Assembly: GCF_009649785.1 (NCBI RefSeq)
Contig: NZ_WJOK01000005.1
Span: forward strand, 124,001-188,000
Length of the DNA: 64,000 bases
Source: Agrobacterium tumefaciens
GTDB lineage: Bacteria; Pseudomonadota; Alphaproteobacteria; Rhizobiales; Rhizobiaceae
Reading direction: 5' to 3'
The notes beneath the pieces are model-generated. The model ran no database searches, was not told the DNA's origin, and saw only the letters and a program-made list of their open reading frames with translations. The translations under genes were made by a program, and so were the position numbers. Below, one piece after another: positions 10,072 through 17,981 of the stretch (position 1 is the first letter of the stretch; every line of letters starts with the position of its first letter).

Positions 10072-11054
10072 TTCAGTGAACCTCCCAGTTCGTCCTCGAT
10101 ATGAACCTGAATGATCTCTTCGAAGGAGCTTTCAGCCGTAAAGCCAAGTTCACGGGCGCGCTTTGCTTCGAAACCGGGCGCCCAGCCTTCGCACATGCGC
10201 ATGATCATCTCATTCGGCTCGCGGCGAATGAGGGCAACGGCCTTTTCGCCGGCAACCTTGCGCAGCGCTTCAATCTGTTCGCCAACGGTGGCGCTGAGGC
10301 CGGGCATGGACAGGTTGCGGCGCGGACCGACCTTTTCCACGTCGATCGTCGCGCCATGAAGAAGGAAACCAACAGCGGAACGCGGCGAAGCGTGCCAATG
10401 GCGAATGCTTTCCGGCACCGGCAGAACCGCTTCCTGACCAACCAGCGGCTCGCGCAGGATATTGGAGAAGAAGCCGGAAGCAGCCGCATTGGGCTTGCCG
10501 GGGCGAATGCAGATCGTCGGCAGGCGAATGCCGATACCGTCGAAGAAACCGCGACGGCTATAGTCGGAGAGCAGCAGCTCGCAGATCGCTTTCTGCGTGC
10601 CGTAGCTGGTCAGCGGCGTGGTGTGGAACTCATCCGGAATCGGATAAGGGAGCGGCGCACCGAATACGGCGATCGACGAGGTGAAGACCACGCGCGGCTT
10701 GTAACCGTCCTTGCCGTTGGCAATGCGGATGGCGTCGAAGAGATAACGCGTGCCATCGAGATTGATACGGTAGCCCTTGTCGAAATCAAGTTCGGCTTCA
10801 CCGGATACGATGGCAGCAAGATGAAAGATCACATCGGGGCGGGCTTCGACCAGCTTTTCGGCTTCGCCCGGCGCGGACAGATCGGCTGCGCGCGCATCAA
10901 CCGCACCGGAGAAGCCGGCGGGCGCTTCAGGCTGAAACACGTCGATAAGCGTGAATCTGTCAATCGACTTGCCGCCAAGCGATCCATCCTTGACGAGACG
11001 CTGCGTCAGCTTACGGCCAACCATGCCTGCAGCACCGATGATTGCGATATGCAT
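10068..11054 (-). CDS. denD: NAD-dependent epimerase/dehydratase family, D-erythronate dehydrogenase (DenD)-like
   Basis: Extended SDR protein of 328 residues. The N-terminal MHIAIIGAAGMVGRKL carries the NAD-binding glycine motif. FHLAAIVSGEAE, FTSSIAVFG and catalytic YGTQK (Tyr and Lys) follow, then GIRLPTICIRPGKPN, which I associate with the DenD / D-erythronate dehydrogenase group. ATG 11054 has a very strong site (GAGGAGG) and is preferred over an in-frame start at 11105. It is first in the minus operon of dehydrogenases and XylD-type dehydratase, directly downstream of the GntR-type dyad at 11134. The oxidised substrate may be a C4 or C5 aldonate; UDP-sugar activity is less likely given the operon. 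Confidence 0.75.
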   Translation of the reverse strand: MHIAIIGAAGMVGRKLTQRLVKDGSLGGKSIDRFTLIDVFQPEAPAGFSGAVDARAADLSAPGEAEKLVEARPDVIFHLAAIVSGEAELDFDKGYRINLDGTRYLFDAIRIANGKDGYKPRVVFTSSIAVFGAPLPYPIPDEFHTTPLTSYGTQKAICELLLSDYSRRGFFDGIGIRLPTICIRPGKPNAAASGFFSNILREPLVGQEAVLPVPESIRHWHASPRSAVGFLLHGATIDVEKVGPRRNLSMPGLSATVGEQIEALRKVAGEKAVALIRREPNEMIMRMCEGWAPGFEAKRARELGFTAESSFEEIIQVHIEDELGGSLK

Positions 11055-11133
11055 ATCTTCCTCCTCTTTGGCCCGGTCATTCTCCCGAGACCGAAAAAAC
11101 ATCATCGGCTCGTGAACCGATAAATTAGCTTGT

Positions 11134-11152
11134 AAGGTTGTCTGATAACCTT
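11134..11152. promoter_or_regulatory. Candidate GntR/FadR-type operator in the divergent sugar-acid promoter region
   Basis: AAGGTT and AACCTT flank a 7-base centre, giving a 19-bp dyad. Its core, GGTTGTCTGATAACC (11136-11150), differs by a single base from the perfect palindrome GGTTGTC-W-GACAACC. A second near-match occurs at 13674. It lies between the divergent DenD-like and GlcD-like genes and overlaps the place where both promoters should be. The assignment to the GntR protein at 12820 is inferred from location and the dyad style of that family. Confidence 0.6.
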
Positions 11153-11254
11153 ATATGGTTTGATTGAAAATAGTATTTTTTCACAAACCGGCAAAAGCAA
11201 GGGCGAAAGACCTTTGCCCGGATATTTTAGGGCGGATTGGACGGAGAGGGTGGA

Positions 11255-12700
11255 ATGACGATCGTGAGCGAACACGATATCGAGGAATTGCGGTTCTCGC
11301 TGAAGAACAGGCTGGGCGAGGCATTGCTGCTGACATCGCAGGAAGACATGCTGCGCTATTGCCGCGACTGGCATGGCGACGTCACCAGTTCGGCGGTAGC
11401 CGTCATCCGCCCCCGTTCGACCAAGGAAGTCTCCGATACGGTTCGCGCCTGCGCTGAACTCGGTCTCGCCATCATCCCTCAGGGCGGCAATACCGGGCTG
11501 GTGCTCGGCGGCATTCCCGATGAGCCAAAGCGTCAGGTCGTGCTGAGCCTCGAGCGCATGAACGCCATCCGCACCATAGACAGCGACGATTTTTCGGCTG
11601 TCGTTGAAGCCGGCTGCATTCTGTCGGAATTCAAGGATGCGGTTCAGGACAAGGGAATGTTCTTTCCGCTGTCGCTCGGCGCGCAGGGCAGCTGCCGCAT
11701 CGGCGGCAACGTCTCCACCAATGCTGGCGGCATCAACGTTCTGCGTTACGGCATGACCCGCGAACTGGTGCTCGGTCTCGAAGTGGTATTGCCTGATGGC
11801 ACCATCTGGAATGGCCTGTCGACGCTGCGTAAGGACAATCGTGGCATTGACCTGAAGCAGCTTTTCATTGGCGCGGAAGGAACACTCGGCATCATAACGG
11901 CCGTGTCCGTAAAGCTCTACCCCAATCCAGAACATGTCGAGACGGCACTGCTCGGCCTCAATTCGCTGGATGACGCCATCAAGCTTTATCGCCGCGCCCG
12001 CCGCGAATGCTGCGACCTGATGTCCGCCTTCGAATTCATGCCGCCCGTCGCCTTCACGCTCGCAATCGAAGCAATCCCCGACCTTAAAATGCCGATCGCC
12101 GGAGATTATCCGGCCTACGTGCTGATGGAAATTTCCGGCTCGGGGCTAGTAGACACTGCCGACCTGATGGGACGGTTCCTCGAGGGCGTCATGGAAGACG
12201 GTCTGGTGCTGGACGGCGTCATCGCCTCCTCGCGAGCACAGGCGCAATCGCTGTGGCTTTTCCGCGAGGGCATGAACGAGGGTCAGGCGCTACGCGGCAG
12301 CCATATGCGCACCGATATTTCCGTGCCGCTGTCAAAACTTGCGGCGTTCGTGGCCGAAGCAGAGGCTGAACTGGCGGAAAAACTGCCGGAATGCCTGGCG
12401 GTTTCCTATGGCCATGTCGGAGACGGCAACGTCCATCTCAACGTGCTGCCGCCAAACGGAGCAACGCCGCAGGAGCGCGAAGCCTTCATCTACAAATCGA
12501 AAACCCTCGTCAACGAAGTCCTTGACCGTTACGTCGGCAGCATCAGCGCCGAGCACGGCATCGGCCGCCTGAAACGCTCCGATTTCGAAAGCCGGCTATC
12601 TGATGTGCAGCGCCGGATGATCACGGGTTTGAAAAATGCCTTTGACCCCGATTTGCGGATGAATCCCGGTTGCCAGATAACCCTGCAACCGGATAGCTAA
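11255..12700 (+). CDS. FAD-linked oxidoreductase, GlcD / D-2-hydroxyglutarate dehydrogenase type
   Basis: A 481-residue flavoprotein of the VAO/PCMH class. The FAD-binding half has VIRPRSTKEVSDTV, IIPQGGNTGLVLGG and GNVSTNAGGINVLRYG. The C-terminal FAD-oxidase half contains SYGHVGDGNVHLNV (metal and substrate histidines) and SAEHGIGRLKR. ATG 11255 follows GGAGAGGGTGGA and is preferred to a TTG at 11237. It is first in the plus-strand operon, sharing the divergent operator region with the DenD-like gene. Such enzymes oxidise D-2-hydroxyacids (D-lactate, glycolate, D-2-hydroxyglutarate, some aldonates). In a sugar-acid operon it may oxidise the substrate or remove a hydroxyacid side product; the exact substrate is not visible. 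Confidence 0.85.
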   Translation: MTIVSEHDIEELRFSLKNRLGEALLLTSQEDMLRYCRDWHGDVTSSAVAVIRPRSTKEVSDTVRACAELGLAIIPQGGNTGLVLGGIPDEPKRQVVLSLERMNAIRTIDSDDFSAVVEAGCILSEFKDAVQDKGMFFPLSLGAQGSCRIGGNVSTNAGGINVLRYGMTRELVLGLEVVLPDGTIWNGLSTLRKDNRGIDLKQLFIGAEGTLGIITAVSVKLYPNPEHVETALLGLNSLDDAIKLYRRARRECCDLMSAFEFMPPVAFTLAIEAIPDLKMPIAGDYPAYVLMEISGSGLVDTADLMGRFLEGVMEDGLVLDGVIASSRAQAQSLWLFREGMNEGQALRGSHMRTDISVPLSKLAAFVAEAEAELAEKLPECLAVSYGHVGDGNVHLNVLPPNGATPQEREAFIYKSKTLVNEVLDRYVGSISAEHGIGRLKRSDFESRLSDVQRRMITGLKNAFDPDLRMNPGCQITLQPDS

Positions 12701-12714
12701 TCGAGAAACAGCAA

Positions 12715-12735
12715 AGGCGGCGGAATACGCCGCCT
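12715..12735 (+). other. Hairpin without T-tract between the flavoprotein and gntR genes
   Basis: AGGCGGCG and CGCCGCCT form a perfect 8-bp stem around a 5-base loop just after the flavoprotein stop. No T-run follows, so it is probably an mRNA-stabilising or attenuating hairpin inside the operon rather than a full terminator. Confidence 0.5.
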
Positions 12736-12819
12736 CTGAAAACCCCGCTGACGGCGAAGGAGGAAGTCGCCTGCCGCGGGAAAAAACGGACCAATCGTTT
12801 CTGTGGAACGGGAGCAATC

Positions 12820-13536
12820 ATGACGCTGGAGTTCAGTCAGATACATCGCAACGATCATCTGCCCGGCCGGATCGCCGCGGAGATCGCCCGCGAAATCAAT
12901 GATTCGAAACTCGGGCCGGGCGACAGGCTGCCGACGGAACATGTTCTGGCCAAAACCTTCGGCGTCAGCCGCTCGGTCATCCGTGAAGCGATCGCGCAAT
13001 TGCGCAACGAAGGTTTTGTCGAAACACGGCAAGGCGTGGGCGCTTTCGTTACCGATCCCCGGCAGAGACTGTCCATTCGCATCGAGCGGTCCCGTCTGAA
13101 CGATCCGGAAAATTTCCGCGATCTCTTCCAGCTTCGCATGCCGATGGAAATCGAGGCGGCGGGTCTGGCAGCACTCCACCGCAACCCGCAGCAGCTGGCG
13201 CGGCTGGCGGCGGCACTGGAAAAGATGCGAACAACCGACGACTGGTCGACGGAGGGCGTTGCGGCCGATCTAGACTTTCACCGTATTCTGGCGGAAGCGA
13301 CGCAGAACGAATATTTCCTGATGTTTCTCGGCTTTATCGCAGAACGCATCAGCTCGGCTATCAACATCGCCTTCTCCCGTGCTATTTTCGGGGAAATCCT
13401 CGAGGTGACGATCGCCGAACACGTGGCAATCTTCGAAGCCGTCGAACGCGCCGATGCGACTGCGGCCAAGGATGCGATGCGCAAACATCTGCTCGGGGCA
13501 GCAAGCCGGGTCAATCTGGAACTGGATATCTTCTGA
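12820..13536 (+). CDS. GntR-family (FadR subfamily) transcriptional regulator
   Basis: A 238-residue repressor-type regulator. An N-terminal winged helix-turn-helix spans about residues 14-80 (PGDRLPTEHVLAKTFGVSRS, IREAIAQLRNEGFVETRQG). A helical FCD effector domain follows, with DLDFHRILAEAT near residue 150 and an EHVAIFEAVERAD helix, the usual Asp/His metal-site pattern. GGGAG precedes ATG 12820. It sits among the sugar-acid genes, so it most likely controls both operons in response to a pathway acid. Two matching dyads (11136-11150 and 13674-13688) in the two regulatory regions are its probable binding sites. Confidence 0.88.
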   Translation: MTLEFSQIHRNDHLPGRIAAEIAREINDSKLGPGDRLPTEHVLAKTFGVSRSVIREAIAQLRNEGFVETRQGVGAFVTDPRQRLSIRIERSRLNDPENFRDLFQLRMPMEIEAAGLAALHRNPQQLARLAAALEKMRTTDDWSTEGVAADLDFHRILAEATQNEYFLMFLGFIAERISSAINIAFSRAIFGEILEVTIAEHVAIFEAVERADATAAKDAMRKHLLGAASRVNLELDIF

Positions 13537-13673
13537 GCCGCAAACAGAAGCTTAAACGGCAAAGCTATAGGACAGGTTTCGCTGCTTTCCGGCAATCCAG
13601 AGGCGAAAGACGATAATTTTGTCTGCGGTGCCGCTAGACTCGCTGTAAAAGTCATACTAAGAAGAATGAGATT

Positions 13674-13688
13674 AGGTTGTCAGACATC
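13674..13688. promoter_or_regulatory. Second candidate GntR operator, upstream of the FAH/TRAP genes
   Basis: GGTTGTCAGACATCC matches the first site in 12 of 15 bases, and each is one base from GGTTGTC-W-GACAACC. It lies 55 bases before the ATG of the XylX-type gene. The following bases give a second, wider dyad (TTGTC ... GACAA). This supports a separate promoter for the FAH-TRAP genes under the same regulator. Confidence 0.55.
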
Positions 13689-13742
13689 CAGACAATATGA
13701 CCGCAGGAGGCGGCTGTCGGAGGGCTGAAGGGGAGGATATAT

Positions 13743-14903
13743 ATGACCGGCTCAAGGTCCATCGACGCTACCGCTATTTTGCCTGAAGACTTTGAAAACG
13801 CCCTGCTCGTCGGCCGCGTATGGTCGAAAAGCGAAGGCGGCCCCTGCCCCGTTCTGCTCAAAGGCGGCGTGCTTTACGACCTCACCTCTCTTTCGCCGAC
13901 CATGTCGGAACTTCTGGAAAAGACGGATCTGTTGGAGCTCCTTGCAGACACCGGCACATTCGTGGCGCTTGGCGCGCTCGAGGCCTTTCTGGATGGCTCC
14001 GCTGGTGAACTTCTCGCCCCCAACGATATTCAGGCCGTCAAGGCTGCAGGCGTGACCTTCGCCGACAGCATGCTGGAACGCGTGATCGAGGAGCAGGCCA
14101 AGGGCGATCCACTTCGCGCGCAGGAAATACGCGGACGGCTGGCGCCGGTTCTCGGCGACAATCTCAAGGGACTTGAGGCCGGTTCGGAAAAAGCAGCGGA
14201 AGTGAAGAAACTGCTACAGGAAATGGGCCTGTGGTCGCAATATCTGGAAGTTGGCATCGGTCCGGATGCGGAGATATTCTCCAAGGCGCAGGCCATGGCC
14301 TCCGTCGGCTGCGGCGCGCTGATCGGCGTTCACCCGAAGTCGCAGTGGAACAACCCGGAGCCGGAAGTGGTGCTGGCCATTGCCTCCGACGGCCGTATCG
14401 TTGGCGCGACGCTCGGCAACGACGTCAACCTGCGTGACTTCGAGGGCCGCTCCGCCCTCCTGCTCAGCAAGGCAAAAGACAACAACGCATCCTGCGCAAT
14501 CGGTCCCTTCATCCGCCTGTTTGATGGACGCTTTACCATCGAAGACGTGAAGAAGGCGCAGATATCGCTTCTGGTCGAAGGCGAGGACGGCTTCACCATG
14601 ACCGGTGCAAGCGCAATGCAGGCGATCAGCCGCACGCCGGAAAACCTCGCTTCCCAGCTCTTGAACCGCAACCATCAGTATCCTGACGGCGCCGTCTTTT
14701 TCCTTGGTACGATGTTCGCGCCGGTAAAGGACCGCCATGGCCCGGGTCTCGGCTTCACCCACTCCAAGGGCGACCGTGTCGAAATCTCCACGCCCAAGCT
14801 CGGCAAGCTGATCAACTGGGTCACGACGACAGACGAATGCCCGGAATGGACATTCGGCACCGCGGCCCTCATGCGCAACCTAGCGAAACGCGGGCTGCTC
14901 TAG
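13743..14903 (+). CDS. xylX: Fumarylacetoacetate-hydrolase-fold enzyme, XylX-type 2-keto-3-deoxy-pentonate dehydratase
   Basis: A 386-residue member of the FAH superfamily resembling Caulobacter XylX. That enzyme dehydrates 2-keto-3-deoxy-D-xylonate to 2-oxoglutarate semialdehyde in the oxidative (Weimberg) pentose route. The characteristic parts are KAAGVTFADSMLERVIEE near residue 100, LWSQYLEVGIGPDAEIF, NPEPEVVLAI (metal-binding Glu), and GNDVNLRDFEGRSALLLSK, followed by KDNNASCAIGPF. GGAGG lies just upstream of the ATG. With the XylD-type dehydratase of the divergent operon it makes a plausible two-step dehydration. The final semialdehyde dehydrogenase is not in the window. A hydrolase role, as in some FAH enzymes acting on 2,4-diketo acids, is the main alternative. 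Confidence 0.8.
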   Translation: MTGSRSIDATAILPEDFENALLVGRVWSKSEGGPCPVLLKGGVLYDLTSLSPTMSELLEKTDLLELLADTGTFVALGALEAFLDGSAGELLAPNDIQAVKAAGVTFADSMLERVIEEQAKGDPLRAQEIRGRLAPVLGDNLKGLEAGSEKAAEVKKLLQEMGLWSQYLEVGIGPDAEIFSKAQAMASVGCGALIGVHPKSQWNNPEPEVVLAIASDGRIVGATLGNDVNLRDFEGRSALLLSKAKDNNASCAIGPFIRLFDGRFTIEDVKKAQISLLVEGEDGFTMTGASAMQAISRTPENLASQLLNRNHQYPDGAVFFLGTMFAPVKDRHGPGLGFTHSKGDRVEISTPKLGKLINWVTTTDECPEWTFGTAALMRNLAKRGLL

Positions 14904-14911
14904 GCAATCCA

Positions 14912-14996
14912 GCAAAACTGCATCGCGGTTTTGCGCCCAGAATTGCGAAAACCCATAGGTGGAGCATTGAGGGCGATCCTTCGTCGAAAATGCTCC
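14912..14996. repeat. Two short palindromes between the FAH and TRAP genes (dispersed repeat family)
   Basis: The first palindrome pairs GCAAAAC (14912-14918) with GTTTTGC (14928-14934). The second pairs GGAGCATT (14961-14968) with AATGCTCC (14989-14996). Related AGAGCAT-type palindromes occur at 20975, 40761 and 48892, always in intergenic positions. They look like members of a small rhizobial palindromic repeat. Here they form the 116-base gap between xylX and dctQ and may modulate readthrough. Confidence 0.55.
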
Positions 14997-15019
14997 AGAT
15001 ATTTCTTCGGGAGGGGAAA

Positions 15020-15550
15020 ATGCAAAAGACCATCAATCTCTTTTACCGGATTCTCGAAATCATTCTCGTCCTGCTGCTCGCCGGCATGTCGATCATGGTC
15101 TTCGTCAACGTTGTCATGCGTTACACCATGAATTCCGGCATCAATATCTCGGAAGAATTGTCGCGATACTTCTTCGTATGGCTGACCTTCATCGGCGCCG
15201 TACTGACCTTCCGTGAAAACAGCCATATGGGCATCGAAACTCTCGTGATGTTCCTGTCGCGCCGCGCCCGTGTCGTGTGCATGGTCTTGTCGAACATTAT
15301 CATTCTGGGCTGTTCCGCCATCTTCTTCTGGGGAACATGGAAGCAGTCTGCCATCAACGCCAGCATGCATGCGCCTGTCACCAAGCTGTCGATGATCTGG
15401 GTCTACGGCATCGGCATGTTCACCGGCGGTCTGATGTTCATCATCGCTCTGGAACGCCTCTACCGTTATGTGACGGGCCGCGTGACAGAGGATGAAATCG
15501 CCCAGTTCGCCGGCGAGAACCTCACGATCGAACAGCTTTCGGAGCGCTGA
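15020..15550 (+). CDS. dctQ: TRAP transporter small membrane subunit (DctQ family)
   Basis: A 176-residue protein with four hydrophobic segments (about residues 10-30, 48-66, 90-110, 130-150), the topology of DctQ. Typical features are the first-helix pattern ending VNVVMRY and the SEELSRYFFVWLTFIGA motif after it, plus the polar C-terminus. ATG 15020 follows GGGAGGGG. It pairs with the large DctM subunit 4 bases downstream. Together with the DctP binding protein it forms a sodium-driven secondary importer, expected to bring in the sugar acid degraded by the neighbouring enzymes. Confidence 0.88.
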   Translation: MQKTINLFYRILEIILVLLLAGMSIMVFVNVVMRYTMNSGINISEELSRYFFVWLTFIGAVLTFRENSHMGIETLVMFLSRRARVVCMVLSNIIILGCSAIFFWGTWKQSAINASMHAPVTKLSMIWVYGIGMFTGGLMFIIALERLYRYVTGRVTEDEIAQFAGENLTIEQLSER

Positions 15551-15554
15551 TACC

Positions 15555-16832
15555 ATGACACTTTTCGTTTTTGTCGGCTCTCTTCTCGGAGCCATGGCGA
15601 TTGGCGTTCCCGTCGCTTTCTCGCTGATGTTCTGTGGCGTCGTGCTCATGTGGTACATGGGCATGTTCAACACCGCGATCATCGCCCAGAACATGATTTC
15701 GGGCGCGGACACCTTCACGCTGCTCGCCATCCCCTTCTTCATTCTGGCTGGCGAACTGATGAACTCCGGTGGTCTTTCCCGCCGCATCATCGACTTTGCG
15801 ATTGCGCTTGTGGGCCATATCAGGGGCGGTCTCGGCATCGTGGCGATTGTCGCGGCCATCATCATGGCCAGCATCTCCGGTTCGGCCGCTGCCGACACCG
15901 CAGCCCTTGCCGCAATCCTCATCCCGATGATGGCGAAAGCCGGTTACAACATTCCGCGCTCCGGCGGCCTCATCGCTGCAGGCGGCATCATTGCCCCGGT
16001 CATTCCGCCCTCCATGGCCTTCATCGTCTTCGGCGTCGCCGCCAACGTTTCGATCACCCAGCTTTTCCTTGCTGGTATCGTACCCGGCATTCTGATGGGC
16101 ATTTCGCTGATCATCGCCTGGCTGATCGTGGTCCGAAAGGATAACATCAAGCCCCTGCCCAAGACCTCGGGCAAGGAACGTCTGGTTGCCACGGTCCGCG
16201 CCGGCTGGGCGCTTGGCATGCCGGTCATCATTCTGGGCGGCATCAAGGCAGGCATCATGACGCCGACGGAAGCCGCCGTTGTCGCTGCCGGCTACGCTCT
16301 TTTCGTCGGCATGGTGATCTACCGCGAACTGAAGCCGGCGGATCTGTTCCACGTTCTTCTGCGCGCTGCCAAGAGCACTTCGATCATCATGTTCCTTGTC
16401 TGCGCAGCCCTCGTCTCCGCATGGCTCATCACGGCTGCGAACATTCCAAACGAAGTCGCCGGTTATATCGAACCGCTGATCGATCGTCCGATGCTTCTGA
16501 TGGTTGCCATGATGGTGCTGGTCTTCATCGTAGGAACCGCGCTCGACCTGACACCGACCATCCTGATCCTGACGCCCGTTCTGATGCCCATCGTCAAGCA
16601 GGCAGGCATCGACCCGGTCTATTTCGGCGTCCTCTTCATCATCAACAATGCCATCGGCCTGATTACCCCGCCGGTCGGTGTCGTGCTGAACGTCGTCTCA
16701 GGCGTCGGACGCATCCCGCTCGGCAAGGTCACGATCGGTGTATGGCCTTTCCTCGTTGCAGAAACCATCGTTCTGGCGTTGCTCGTGATTTTCCCGGACA
16801 TCGTGATGGTTCCGCTGCAGTACCTTCGTTAA
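15555..16832 (+). CDS. dctM: TRAP transporter large permease subunit (DctM family)
   Basis: Polytopic membrane protein of 425 residues with about 12 hydrophobic segments. Family motifs visible are FFILAGELMNSGGLSRRI, GHIRGGLGIVAIVAA, SISGSAAADTAALAAILIP, GGIIAPVIPPSMAFI, and LITPPVGVVLNVVSGV near the end. These are the conserved loops of the DctM ion-transporter superfamily. It follows dctQ by 4 bases and precedes dctP. It carries the translocation path of the TRAP importer; substrate choice depends on the DctP protein. Confidence 0.92.
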   Translation: MTLFVFVGSLLGAMAIGVPVAFSLMFCGVVLMWYMGMFNTAIIAQNMISGADTFTLLAIPFFILAGELMNSGGLSRRIIDFAIALVGHIRGGLGIVAIVAAIIMASISGSAAADTAALAAILIPMMAKAGYNIPRSGGLIAAGGIIAPVIPPSMAFIVFGVAANVSITQLFLAGIVPGILMGISLIIAWLIVVRKDNIKPLPKTSGKERLVATVRAGWALGMPVIILGGIKAGIMTPTEAAVVAAGYALFVGMVIYRELKPADLFHVLLRAAKSTSIIMFLVCAALVSAWLITAANIPNEVAGYIEPLIDRPMLLMVAMMVLVFIVGTALDLTPTILILTPVLMPIVKQAGIDPVYFGVLFIINNAIGLITPPVGVVLNVVSGVGRIPLGKVTIGVWPFLVAETIVLALLVIFPDIVMVPLQYLR

Positions 16833-16868
16833 TCGCCACTTCTCAACCAAAATCCAAGGGAGGATATT

Positions 16869-17876
16869 ATGAGAAAGCTTCTTCTGACCACCACGGCCAT
16901 CGCTTTCGCGGTGGGCGCCGCAGCCCCGGCAATGGCTGAATTCAACAGCCGCAACATCCGCGTTTCGAACGGCATCAACCAGGACCACCCGGTCGGCAAC
17001 GGCATCAAGGCCATGCAGGCCTGCCTCGACGACAAGTCGGGCGGCAAGCTGAAGCTGACGGCATTCTGGGGCGGCGCTCTCGGCGGCGACCTTCAGGCGA
17101 CGCAGGCCCTACGCTCCGGCGTTCAGGAAGCGGTTGTTACGTCCTCGTCACCGCTCGTCGGCCTGATCCCGTCGCTCGGCGTCTTCGACCTGCCGTTCCT
17201 GTTTTCCAACGCCAAGGAAGCCGATGCCGTGATGGATGGCGCCTTCGGCGACATGATGAACAAGAAGCTGGAAGAACAGGGCCTCGTAAACCTGGCCTAC
17301 TGGGAAAACGGTTTCCGCAACCTCTCGAACTCCAAGCACGCCGTGAACAAGTGGGAAGACTTTTCCGGCCTGAAGGTTCGCGTGATGCAGAACAACATCT
17401 TCCTCGACACCTTCCAGAACCTCGGCGCCAATGCAACGCCGATGGCTTTCGGTGAAGTGTTCTCGGCACTTGAAACCAACGCGATCGACGCACAGGAAAA
17501 CCCCTATGTGACGATCGACACCTCCAAGTTCTACGAGGTGCAGAAGTACATCACCGAGACGAACCACGCCTACACGCCGTTCCTCTTCCTCTTCTCCAAG
17601 CCGATCTTCGACAGCTACACGCCCGAAGAACAGACGGCCCTGCGCGAATGCGCAGTCGTCGGCCGTGACGAAGAGCGCAAGGTCATCCGCGAACTGAACC
17701 AGAAGTCGCTGGAAAAGATCAAGGCTGCAGGACTTGAAGTGAACTCGCTGTCTGCGGAAGAGCAGGCACGTATCCGCGAAAAGTCGATGGTCGTCTACGA
17801 AAAGCACAAGGCTGAAATCGGTGCCGACGTCGTTGACGCCGTTCTGGCGGACCTGAAGAAGATCCGCGGCCAGTAA
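16869..17876 (+). CDS. dctP: TRAP transporter periplasmic substrate-binding protein (DctP family)
   Basis: A 335-residue secreted protein. The signal peptide MRKLLLTTTAIAFAVGAAAP is followed by cleavage after AMA. DctP motifs include HPVGNGIKAMQACLDDKSGGKLKL, LPFLFSNAKEADAVMDG, the substrate-anchoring arginine in GLKVRVMQN near residue 178, and TPMAFGEVFSALETNAIDAQENP. That arginine pairs with the carboxylate of the ligand in known members, fitting a sugar-acid substrate. GGGAGG lies upstream. Being last in the operon and next to a terminator is unusual, as the usual order is P-Q-M. Confidence 0.92.
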   Translation: MRKLLLTTTAIAFAVGAAAPAMAEFNSRNIRVSNGINQDHPVGNGIKAMQACLDDKSGGKLKLTAFWGGALGGDLQATQALRSGVQEAVVTSSSPLVGLIPSLGVFDLPFLFSNAKEADAVMDGAFGDMMNKKLEEQGLVNLAYWENGFRNLSNSKHAVNKWEDFSGLKVRVMQNNIFLDTFQNLGANATPMAFGEVFSALETNAIDAQENPYVTIDTSKFYEVQKYITETNHAYTPFLFLFSKPIFDSYTPEEQTALRECAVVGRDEERKVIRELNQKSLEKIKAAGLEVNSLSAEEQARIREKSMVVYEKHKAEIGADVVDAVLADLKKIRGQ

Positions 17877-17895
17877 TCCTGTCTGGATAAAATTA

Positions 17896-17929
17896 AAACA
17901 CCCGGAGGTCAGCCTCCGGGTGTTTTTGT
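17896..17929 (+). terminator. Intrinsic terminator of the FAH-TRAP operon
   Basis: CACCCGGAGG and CCTCCGGGTG pair perfectly around TCAG and are followed by T5. It begins about 20 bases after the dctP stop. Confidence 0.92.
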
Positions 17930-17944
17930 TTATGCGAATACAGA

Positions 17945-17973
17945 AAAGAAAAAGGCTGCCAAAGCAGCCTCTT
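17945..17973 (-). terminator. Intrinsic terminator of acs
   Basis: GGCTGC / GCAGCC with an intervening AAA/TTT loop, followed in the minus direction by a T-rich run (complement of AGAAAAAG). It lies just beyond the acs stop at 17982. Confidence 0.8.
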
Positions 17974-17981
17974 CCAGAAAA

